Shown here: positions 1 through 6,550 of the stretch, piece after piece | Layout: each line of letters opens with the position of its first letter | How positions within the stretch are numbered: position 1 is the first letter of the stretch | Assembly: GCA_022565335.1 (NCBI GenBank) | Contig: JAIUMY010000027.1 | Span: forward strand, 1-34,952 | Length of the DNA stretch: 34,952 nt | Reading direction: 5' to 3' | From: Opitutales bacterium | Lineage (GTDB): Bacteria; Verrucomicrobiota; Verrucomicrobiia; Opitutales; T3Sed10-336 | Translations under genes and position numbers: made by a program | Notes under the pieces: model-generated | What the model was told of the DNA's origin: nothing | Database searches by the model: none | The model's input: the letters and a program-made list of their open reading frames with translations, nothing else

Positions 1-76
1 CTAGTATCTGTTCTTTGCTTAGGTTCATGATACAAGGGACTTTAACCCTATTACAACGTGCCCATGCCGAGCACAC
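1..76 (-). mobile_element. 5' end of a group IIC-attC-like intron, copy 1 (continues left of window)
   Basis: Minus strand begins GTGTGCTCGGCATGGGCACGTTG...AGGGTTAAAGTCCC; 74/76 identical to 2932-3007, identity stopping at the attC junction; insertion after CTTGT in the attC bottom strand. Confidence 0.62.
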
Positions 77-198
77 ACAAGACGGTGCAGGAAACCGGTA
101 CCGTGCCCTGAGATGACCCATAATCCCCTACAACTTCAACCCCTGTCGTATCAGCGAACCCAGGCTTCCGGTACCGGCTCCTGACCTCGACGTTCTGC
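77..198 (+). repeat. attC1 (long family), R'' side interrupted by intron-like sequence; R' GTTCTGC at 192-198
   Basis: Shares the repeat ACGGTGCAGG...CCGGTACCG...CGGTACCGGCTCCTGACCTCGACGTT with attC2 and attC7; arms are imperfect inverted repeats. Confidence 0.82.
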
Positions 199-206
199 GA
201 AAGGAA

Positions 207-235
207 TTGAAAGTTTTGCGGCAATCATCTAGTTT
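207..235 (+). promoter_or_regulatory. Putative promoter of cassette 1: TTGAAA-N17-TAGTTT, 6 nt before ATG 242
   Basis: Hexamer match and spacing; start codon sits where the TSS is expected. Confidence 0.45.
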
Positions 236-241
236 AACTTC

Positions 242-499
242 ATGCCTGAAATTTCCAGATTTCTCGGAATCATCATCCGCATGTATTACCGGGATCATGC
301 ACCACCCCATTTTCACGCTGAATATGGCGATTATGAGATTACTGTTGAAATTGCGACTGGCATTGTGACCGGCCATTTCCCAAAGCGCGCATTGAAAGCC
401 GTGTTGGAATGGTATGAAATACACAAAGAAGCCCTACTCCGTGATTGGAAACTTGCCGAGGAGCGGAAACCACTCGAACCCATTCAACCCTTAGAATAA
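242..499 (+). CDS. DUF4160-family protein (TA-like pair, first gene)
   Basis: MPEISRFLGIIIRMYYRDHAPPHFHAEYGDYEITV motif typical of DUF4160. Confidence 0.88.
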   Translation: MPEISRFLGIIIRMYYRDHAPPHFHAEYGDYEITVEIATGIVTGHFPKRALKAVLEWYEIHKEALLRDWKLAEERKPLEPIQPLE

Positions 500-747
500 T
501 GAAATTTCTCCATATCGAAGATGCCAAGTATTTGGACGGATATTCCGTCTGGGTGAAATTCAACGATGGAACTGAAGGACAGGTCAACCTCGAGAGTGAG
601 CTGGAAGGGCCTGTTTTTGTGCCATTGAGAAATCCAGATTACTTCAAGAAGTTCACCCTGGAAGGACATACTCTGACATGGCCTAATGGTGCCGACTTTG
701 CACCAGAGTATCTCCATTCCCTCGTGCCGCACATCCAATCGGCATAG
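499..747 (+). CDS. DUF2442-family protein (partner of DUF4160)
   Basis: ATG overlaps the upstream stop; GYSVWVKFNDGTEGQVNL...WPNGADFAPEYLH motif. Confidence 0.87.
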   Translation: MKFLHIEDAKYLDGYSVWVKFNDGTEGQVNLESELEGPVFVPLRNPDYFKKFTLEGHTLTWPNGADFAPEYLHSLVPHIQSA

Positions 748-797
748 GTAAGCATATTACGGATCGCCTTCACTTCATACTGATCGGGTCCACACTA

Positions 798-924
798 CTC
801 AGACCAGACGGTGCAGGAAACCGGTACCGTGCCCCGAGATGACCCATAATCCCTTACAACTTCAACCCTTGTCGTGTCAGCAAACCCCGGCTTACGGTAC
901 CGGCTCCTGACCTCGACGTTCGCG
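798..924 (+). repeat. attC2 (long family); R'' CTCAGAC, R' GTTCGCG
   Basis: Close copy of attC1; GGTGCAGGAAACCGGTACCG pairs with CGGTACCGGCTCCTGACC. Confidence 0.85.
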
Positions 925-933
925 CAAAAACCA

Positions 934-1128
934 ATGAAAGTCCGTGATATTCTCAAATTGCTTGCAAATGATGGATGGGAAACTGCAAGGACTCGTGGCA
1001 GCCATCGACAATTGAAGCATCCAACGAAGAAAGGAACCGTGACGGTTGCGGGCAAACCAAGTCTTGATATTCCTCCAGGAACCCTTAAAAGTATTTACAA
1101 ACAAGCCAACATCGACCGAAAGGATTAA
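934..1128 (+). CDS. hicA: HicA family mRNA interferase toxin
   Basis: MKVRDILKLLANDGWETARTRGSHRQLKHPTKKGTVTVAGK. Confidence 0.93.
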   Translation: MKVRDILKLLANDGWETARTRGSHRQLKHPTKKGTVTVAGKPSLDIPPGTLKSIYKQANIDRKD

Positions 1129-1129
1129 C

Positions 1130-1345
1130 ATGAGATACGCAGTAGTCATCGAAAAAGGAGAATCATCATACGGAGCCTATGTTCCAGATTTACCTGGTTG
1201 TGTTGCCGTCGGAGAATCCAGAAGTGAGGTTGTGGCGCTCATCAGAGAAGCCATAGAGTTCCACCTTGAAGGAATGAAAGAAGACGGAGAGAAGCTGCCT
1301 GAACCACATTCCGAGACTGAATATGTGGAAGTTTTGACCGCCTAA
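1130..1345 (+). CDS. hicB: HicB family antitoxin
   Basis: MRYAVVIEKGESSYGAYVPDLPGCVAVGESRSEV, next to hicA. Confidence 0.93.
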   Translation: MRYAVVIEKGESSYGAYVPDLPGCVAVGESRSEVVALIREAIEFHLEGMKEDGEKLPEPHSETEYVEVLTA

Positions 1346-1346
1346 T

Positions 1347-1479
1347 CGCGAACCAGGCGGTGCAGTTACTCCCGCTGAGCGGGATGCCCCGAGATGAACC
1401 ATAATCCTCTACAACTTCAACCCTTGTCGTGTCAGCAAACCCCGGCTTTCGGTACCAGCTCCTGACCTCGACGTTGGCC
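1347..1479 (+). repeat. attC3 (long family variant); R'' CGCGAAC, R' GTTGGCC
   Basis: R'' is exactly complementary to cassette 2 start GTTCGCG (918-924). Inner left arm replaced by CCCGCTGAGCGGG palindrome. Confidence 0.88.
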
Positions 1480-1493
1480 AGAGAAAAATGCGG

Positions 1494-1522
1494 TGGACAA
1501 GTGCCTACGTTTTTGCTAATTA
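1494..1522 (+). promoter_or_regulatory. Putative promoter of cassette 3: TGGACA-N17-TAATTA, 6 nt before ATG 1529
   Basis: Hexamer match, 17 nt spacer; leaderless geometry. Confidence 0.5.
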
Positions 1523-1528
1523 AACTAC

Positions 1529-1762
1529 ATGAATAATTCAATGCTGGAATTGAGCCGTCAGGCAATGCATCTTCCTCGTAGCGAACGATTTGCGCTGGCC
1601 AAGAGATTGTTAGACGTGGATGATTCCTCCGATGATTCAAAGATAGAGGCGCTTTGGCATTCAGAAATCCTCAATCGCGCCCAAGCTGTCGAAGAAGGAG
1701 TAGCTCAAGGTTGTTCTTATGATGAAACACTTCGGAAAGTTGACGCAGCACTTAATCGATGA
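1529..1762 (+). CDS. Addiction module antitoxin (PF09720/TIGR02574-like)
   Basis: MLELSRQAMHLPRSERFALAKRLLDVDDSS...IEALWHSEILNRAQAVEEG. Confidence 0.85.
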   Translation: MNNSMLELSRQAMHLPRSERFALAKRLLDVDDSSDDSKIEALWHSEILNRAQAVEEGVAQGCSYDETLRKVDAALNR

Positions 1763-2046
1763 AAGTAATGTTCCTGACCGAGGCATCTCAGGAGTTTGAA
1801 GATGCTGCACGGTATTATGAAGGTGAAGAACCAGGTCTTGGTATTTGATTTCGAAACGAGGTAGATATACATATCAATTGGATTACAGAAAACCCAACAA
1901 TTCCACGTCTCCGAGATGGCAGTTATCGCCGAGTCAATCTAGCGGTATTTCCATACTATATCGCTTATTCAATTAAGGACAATACCATCTGGGTCCTCGC
2001 AATCGCACACGGTCATCGCAGGCCAGAGTATTGGATTGATCGATGA
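1759..2046 (+). pseudogene. RelE/ParE family toxin with in-frame TGA at 1846-1848
   Basis: MKVMFLTEASQEFEDAARYYEGEEPGLGI*FRNEVDIHINWITENPTIPRLRDGSYRRVNLAVFPYYIAYSIKDNTIWVLAIAHGHRRPEYWIDR; CGA to TGA would explain it. Confidence 0.87.
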
Positions 2047-2055
2047 ACCCAAACA

Positions 2056-2188
2056 GGCCAACAAGACGGTGCAGTTACTCCCGCTGAGCGGGATGCCCCG
2101 AGATGACCAATAATCCTCTACAACTTCAACCCTTGTCGTGTCAGCGAACCCCAGCTTACGGTACCGGCTCCTGACCTCGACGATATGC
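2056..2188 (+). repeat. attC4 (long family variant); R'' GGCCAAC, degenerate R' GATATGC
   Basis: R'' is exactly complementary to cassette 3 start GTTGGCC (1473-1479). Same inner substitution as attC3. Confidence 0.87.
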
Positions 2189-2194
2189 AAAAGA

Positions 2195-2443
2195 ATGAAA
2201 TACACTTCCGACCTTAAGCCAAAGGCGATCAAGGATTTGAAAACGATCCCGCTAAAGGAGCGGGAAAGAATTGTGGGATGTATCGAGAAGATGGAGGATA
2301 ATCTTCAGGGTGACGTGAAAAAATTGACTAACCACACCCCGGAATATCGGATGCGCAGCGGAAACTACCGGGTGTTATTCGAGGTTGAAGGAGACAGAAT
2401 AGTGGTTTACCGTATTTTACATCGAAAGGAAGCGTATTTATGA
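2195..2443 (+). CDS. RelE family toxin
   Basis: MKYTSDLKPKAIKDLKTIPLKERERIVGCIEKME...YRMRSGNYRVLFEVEGDRIVVYRILHRKEAY. Confidence 0.9.
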   Translation: MKYTSDLKPKAIKDLKTIPLKERERIVGCIEKMEDNLQGDVKKLTNHTPEYRMRSGNYRVLFEVEGDRIVVYRILHRKEAYL

Positions 2444-2637
2444 GCATTCATCCACAAGTCATTGAAAAAGAAGGGAAAAAGGAATTTGTTGTACTTCCCT
2501 ACGAGGAGTTTTTGGCCATCAAGGAAAGTCTAGAGGATTACGAGGACCTAAAAGATCTCAGAGAAGCTAAGGTTGCGGAAGGAGATGCCCGGACGACTCC
2601 ACTTAGCGACCTGCGTACGGACCTTCTCTCCGAGTAA
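2440..2637 (+). CDS. Phd/YefM-like antitoxin
   Basis: ATGA overlap with toxin; MSIHPQVIEKEGKKEFVVLPYEEFLAIKESLEDYEDLKDLREA. Confidence 0.85.
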   Translation: MSIHPQVIEKEGKKEFVVLPYEEFLAIKESLEDYEDLKDLREAKVAEGDARTTPLSDLRTDLLSE

Positions 2638-2642
2638 GCATA

Positions 2643-3007
<365 letters not shown>

Positions 3008-3076
3008 ACAAGGCGCTGGTGGACAACTCTGTTCCGCGCTCCGCGCTGCACTCCGTGCCACAGCTTGACGTTGGGT
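3008..3076 (+). repeat. attC5 (short, different family), R'' half displaced to 2638-2642 by intron-like insertion; R' GTTGGGT 3070-3076
   Basis: GCGCTGGTGGAC pairs imperfectly with GTGCCACAGC; canonical GTTRRRY R' box. Confidence 0.78.
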
Positions 3077-3133
3077 AAAGGGATCAAGAATCAATGTTAT
3101 TGACTATTCGGCGTCGCCTGTCATCTTCGAATT

Positions 3134-3340
3134 ATGATCCCTGACGTTAAAAGCATGACAAAAGAAGAAAAGTTGCTCACCATGAGTAGCTTGTGGGATG
3201 ACATGCGCGGCGAGTTCGCCACCGCACCTGAAACTCCTGAGATTATTGATCTGCTGGATCAACGTGCCGCTCGAGTCGAATCGAGCGAGGCAGAGCTTTT
3301 GGAGTGGGATACAGTAAAGGGAAGCATTGGGCGTTCATGA
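3134..3340 (+). CDS. Addiction module antitoxin (PF09720-like)
   Basis: MTKEEKLLTMSSLWDDMRGEF...EIIDLLDQRAARVESSEAELLEWDTVKGSI. Confidence 0.82.
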   Translation: MIPDVKSMTKEEKLLTMSSLWDDMRGEFATAPETPEIIDLLDQRAARVESSEAELLEWDTVKGSIGRS

Positions 3341-3669
3341 AGAAAATTTGGATTTCATCAGATGCCCTGTCCGATCTGAATGAAGGTTTTTTGTTTTACG
3401 AGCAGCAAGATCCGGGACTGGGGGACTATTTCACGTCGTGCATCAGGTCGGATATCGAAGAGCTCAAATTAACAGGCGGTATGCACCGAATTGTCCATCG
3501 CCAGTTCTACCGAAGCTTGTCACGTGTATTTCCATATGGGATATTTTACACTTCTGACGAAAAGACGGTCACTGTCTATGCAGTCGTCGACCTGAGACGT
3601 GACCCCGAGTTCATTCGTCGCCACTTGAACAAACCAAAGACCCAACCAGGCGAGGATCACAACGGCTAA
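3337..3669 (+). CDS. RelE/ParE family toxin; C-terminus read into attC6
   Basis: MKKIWISSDALSDLNEGFLFYEQQDPGLGDYFTSCIRSDIEEL...VVDLRRDPEFIRRHLN; stop lies inside attC6. Confidence 0.87.
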   Translation: MKKIWISSDALSDLNEGFLFYEQQDPGLGDYFTSCIRSDIEELKLTGGMHRIVHRQFYRSLSRVFPYGIFYTSDEKTVTVYAVVDLRRDPEFIRRHLNKPKTQPGEDHNG

Positions 3670-3695
3670 AGCCGCGTGATCTCTTTACGTTCGGA
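3640..3695 (+). repeat. attC6 (56 bp, compact); R'' ACCCAAC, R' GTTCGGA
   Basis: GAGGATCAC pairs with GTGATCTC leaving one extra G; GGCTAAAGCC apical hairpin; R'' exactly complementary to cassette 5 start GTTGGGT. Confidence 0.9.
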
Positions 3696-3708
3696 AAGAA
3701 GAATTAAT

Positions 3709-3736
3709 TTGCGCGACATCAATTTTTCGTCATAAT
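3709..3736 (+). promoter_or_regulatory. Putative promoter of cassette 6: TTGCGC-N16-CATAAT, 7 nt before ATG 3744
   Basis: Hexamer match and spacing; leaderless geometry if ATG 3744 is used. Confidence 0.45.
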
Positions 3737-3737
3737 T

Positions 3738-3956
3738 ATGTTTATGAGTCGTCTGGAAGCATTGAAAAACGAGGCAATGAGCATGAATGATCATGATCGG
3801 GCCACATTGGCATCGGACCTACTATGTTCGTTGCCTGCAACTCTACAAGATGAGGACGACGGACTAGGTGAAGCTATCCGAAGAGATAAAGAATTGTCGG
3901 AGAGCAATTCGTTCAGTGTTTCTTGGGACGAGCTTAAAAAAAGCGTCGGGCGCTAA
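3738..3956 (+). CDS. Addiction module antitoxin (PF09720-like); start 3738 or 3744
   Basis: MSRLEALKNEAMSMNDHDRATLASDLLCSLPATLQDEDDGLGEAIRRDKEL...SWDELKKSVGR. Confidence 0.83.
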   Translation: MFMSRLEALKNEAMSMNDHDRATLASDLLCSLPATLQDEDDGLGEAIRRDKELSESNSFSVSWDELKKSVGR

Positions 3957-4251
3957 TGTCTTTAATCTTTCATCACTTAGTTCAACGGGACTTGCGGATC
4001 GTACTTCGAACTACGAAGAGGAAGGTGGAATAACACTAGCTGATCGTTTTTTCTCAGAGCTTGAACAGATAATCAAAGAGATTCAGGACAACCCGCTTAA
4101 ATTCCATAAAATAAGCGACCAGATCAGGCGAGCAAACATGGGCCATTTTCCATATCATCTACTATTCCGTTGTGATGGAAATAATAATATTCGGGTTCTC
4201 ATTTTAAGACATCACAACCGCAATCCAGAACTTGGACTTAGAAGAAGATGA
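3956..4251 (+). pseudogene. RelE/ParE family toxin, frameshifted near 4009/4010
   Basis: MSLIFHHLVQRDLRIVLR then frame change to (Y)YEEEGGITLADRFFSELEQIIKEI...RRANMGHFPYHLLFRCDGNNNIRVLILRHHNRNPEL; adding one T after CGA (4007-4009) restores LRYYEEEGG. Confidence 0.87.
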
Positions 4252-4285
4252 GACTAATCATGTCAGTTGAGGAGCGGTCCAACCA

Positions 4286-4413
4286 TAAGAACTAGACGGT
4301 ACAGGAAACCGGTACCGTGCCCTGAGATGACCAACAATCCCCTCCAACTTCAACCCCTGTCGTGTCAGCAAACCCGGATTTACGGTACCGGCCTCCTGGA
4401 CTACTTGTTCCAA
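4286..4413 (+). repeat. attC7 (long family); R'' TAAGAAC, R' GTTCCAA
   Basis: Repeat family member with the original CCGGTACCG inner arm; R'' matches the complement of cassette 6 start (GTTCGGA) at 5/7. Confidence 0.8.
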
Positions 4414-4461
4414 TATAGTCGTAAGCCGAACCAATGGCCTCACTCACGCCAACGCCAAGTA

Positions 4462-4662
4462 ATGATTCCCTCGCCGGAGCGATGGGCAGGTAATCTCTTC
4501 GAGGCTATGTCGGGGATTTATGAAAAGACAGAGTATGAAGCTTGGGTTATGGATGCCCGTCCGATAATGGTTTTGGGAGCAGGCCGACGACCACACCACT
4601 ACGCTTGGGCAATTCCAACACTCTTAAGACCTATTCCACCTCAAAAATCTTCAAGCAAATGA
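4462..4662 (+). CDS. Small ORF, possible terminal cassette gene, unknown function
   Basis: 66 aa ORF after attC7; no recognised motif. Confidence 0.35.
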   Translation: MIPSPERWAGNLFEAMSGIYEKTEYEAWVMDARPIMVLGAGRRPHHYAWAIPTLLRPIPPQKSSSK

Positions 4663-4794
4663 TTCCCTTCTGTCTTTTCAGGATGTTGGAAACTCACTGA
4701 AAAGATAAGCCCTCTTCCTGCCAACCATGCAACCCTTGCTGGTCCCACCCTATCAGTGTCGTATCTCCGTCCATCCGTGGTCCATATTGCAGGC

Positions 4795-4820
4795 AAAAAA
4801 AAGGCTCACTTTCGTGAACC
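4795..4820 (-). terminator. Rho-independent terminator downstream of tRNA-Pro
   Basis: Minus strand GGTTCACGAAAGTGAGCC hairpin followed by eight Ts. Confidence 0.82.
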
Positions 4821-4848
4821 TTTATTCTTGGGGAAATTTTTGAAAAAA

Positions 4849-4925
4849 TGGTCGGGCCGGAGAGATTCGAACTCTCGACCTCTTGCACCCCATGCAAGCG
4901 CGCTGCCAGGCTGCGCCACGGCCCG
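4849..4925 (-). tRNA. tRNA-Pro(GGG)
   Basis: CGGGCCG...GCGCAGCCTGGCAGCGC...CTTGC ATGGGGT GCAAG...GAGAG TTCGAAT CTCTC CGGCCCG A CCA cloverleaf. Confidence 0.95.
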
Positions 4926-5030
4926 ATGACCAAAAACCAAATAATGCCGCGTTTCTTTTTCTTTGGCAAGAGGAATTTTTACGAAGTTTGGGTTTCTCAG
5001 CAAATGGAAACCCTCCTGTTCCCTCCGCCT

Positions 5031-6452
5031 TTATTCCTGTGCCCAAGCATGCAACTTCGCGGGCAAGCCACCAAAAGCTCCATTTGAAAAAAGAATGAGA
5101 ACCGCAGGCTGACCTTGCGGATCTTTCACCTTTTCTTCCAAATACCGTTGAAGCTCGGCATGCTCCTCGAAGGCCTCCGCGCGAAGACCTTTTTTCCGCA
5201 ACCTTTCGGCGATGGAAGAGGTTCCCAACCGGGACTCTAGAGCCAACGCTTGCAGACGGTCTACGGGCCCGAGCAAAACCTCATCAGCACACTCGAGTGC
5301 TTTCTGCAACTCGGCTTCCAGACAATTGGTACGGAGAGTATTGCTCCGCGGCTCCACCGCACAGACCAATTGGTGTTGCGGGAACCTTTCCCGGAAGCTT
5401 TCCAAAGCCAAGCGGATGGCGGTGGGATGGTGTCCAAAATCCTCGAAGAAATGCCATTGTCCCACCACGCCCAAACTTTCCTGTCGACGGCGGACCCCGC
5501 GGAAACCAGACCATCCGGGCACCTCGGCCTTCGTCGGGTCGGTCGGCGAAAGATACAAGGCAGCGGCCAGGGTTGCCATAGCGGCATTGCGGGCATTGAA
5601 AATTCCCGGCAAAGACCACTTCCCTGCAAGCCAGGGTTTCCCCTGCCACTCCAAGCGAAAATATGCGGAATTCGCGTTTTCCGAAAAATCCGCTATCCGT
5701 AGATCGTTTTCGCGGCCCAAGCCGACCCGTAGAACCTGGGTCCAGGGGACCTCCGCCCAATCCGAACAATTGGGGTCATCGCCGTTCAGAAGCAAATACC
5801 CCTGCCGGGGAATCAAACGGATAAAGTGCCCGAAGGTCCGTTTTACATCAGCGAGGTCTCGGAAGATATCGGCATGATCGAATTCGACATTGTTGACCAC
5901 AGCGATGCGGGGACGATAGTGAATAAATTTGCTTCGCTTATCAAAAAAGGCGCTGTCGTATTCATCCCCCTCAATGACGAAAGGCCCCTGAGGCCTCCCC
6001 CACTCTGCCCCCGAAAAGCCCCCGCGAGGCACTCCACCGATAAGATGTCCGGGTTGCTGACCCGCTTCCCGCAACAGATAGGTAAGAATGGTTGAGGTGG
6101 TGGTTTTCCCGTGAGTCCCCGCTACCACGAGACTTTGGCGCTGCCCAATAACCCTCTCCCCGATGAACGATGCCAGGGAAGTGAAAGGAATTTTTCGCTC
6201 CGCCAGCAGCCATTCAATCTCCTCATTTCCCCGTGAGAAGGCATTGCCCACAATTACCAAACCGGGGTTTTCGCGGGCCAGCGAGGACGCGCAGTAGCCC
6301 TCCCGCCAAACGATGCCGGCCGCCGACAGTAATTCGCTCATGGGCGGGTAGAGCTTTTGGTCGCTGCCACTAACAGCCCAACCTAACCGTTTGAGCAAAA
6401 CGGCAATATTACCCATCGCCGTTCCTCCGATACCAAGAAAGTATACATGCAT
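5031..6452 (-). CDS. mpl: UDP-N-acetylmuramate:L-alanyl-gamma-D-glutamyl-meso-diaminopimelate ligase (Mur ligase family)
   Basis: MHVYFLGIGGTAMGNIAVLLKRLGWAVSGSDQ...VAGTHGKTTTSTIL...EGDEYDSAFFDKRSKF. Confidence 0.92.
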   Translation of the reverse strand: MHVYFLGIGGTAMGNIAVLLKRLGWAVSGSDQKLYPPMSELLSAAGIVWREGYCASSLARENPGLVIVGNAFSRGNEEIEWLLAERKIPFTSLASFIGERVIGQRQSLVVAGTHGKTTTSTILTYLLREAGQQPGHLIGGVPRGGFSGAEWGRPQGPFVIEGDEYDSAFFDKRSKFIHYRPRIAVVNNVEFDHADIFRDLADVKRTFGHFIRLIPRQGYLLLNGDDPNCSDWAEVPWTQVLRVGLGRENDLRIADFSENANSAYFRLEWQGKPWLAGKWSLPGIFNARNAAMATLAAALYLSPTDPTKAEVPGWSGFRGVRRRQESLGVVGQWHFFEDFGHHPTAIRLALESFRERFPQHQLVCAVEPRSNTLRTNCLEAELQKALECADEVLLGPVDRLQALALESRLGTSSIAERLRKKGLRAEAFEEHAELQRYLEEKVKDPQGQPAVLILFSNGAFGGLPAKLHAWAQE

Positions 6453-6550
6453 TCCTTAGCGAATAGGTTTTGCGCAGAAAAAGGGCAACGATTCTTTTCT
6501 CGACGAAACCTTGTGGATTTGTTCAACTTACTTGAGCGCAATTACCCCAA

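Noticed and set aside
85-924. Long direct repeats around 85-200, 805-920, 1354-1475, 2063-2183 and 4293-4407 as a CRISPR array
   Set aside because: Repeats exceed 100 bp, are imperfect hairpins, spacing is gene-sized and no cas genes are present; attC sites explain them.
5212-5877. Antisense ORFs inside mpl (5212-5877 and others)
   Set aside because: Opposite strand of a strongly supported Mur ligase; compositional shadow ORFs.
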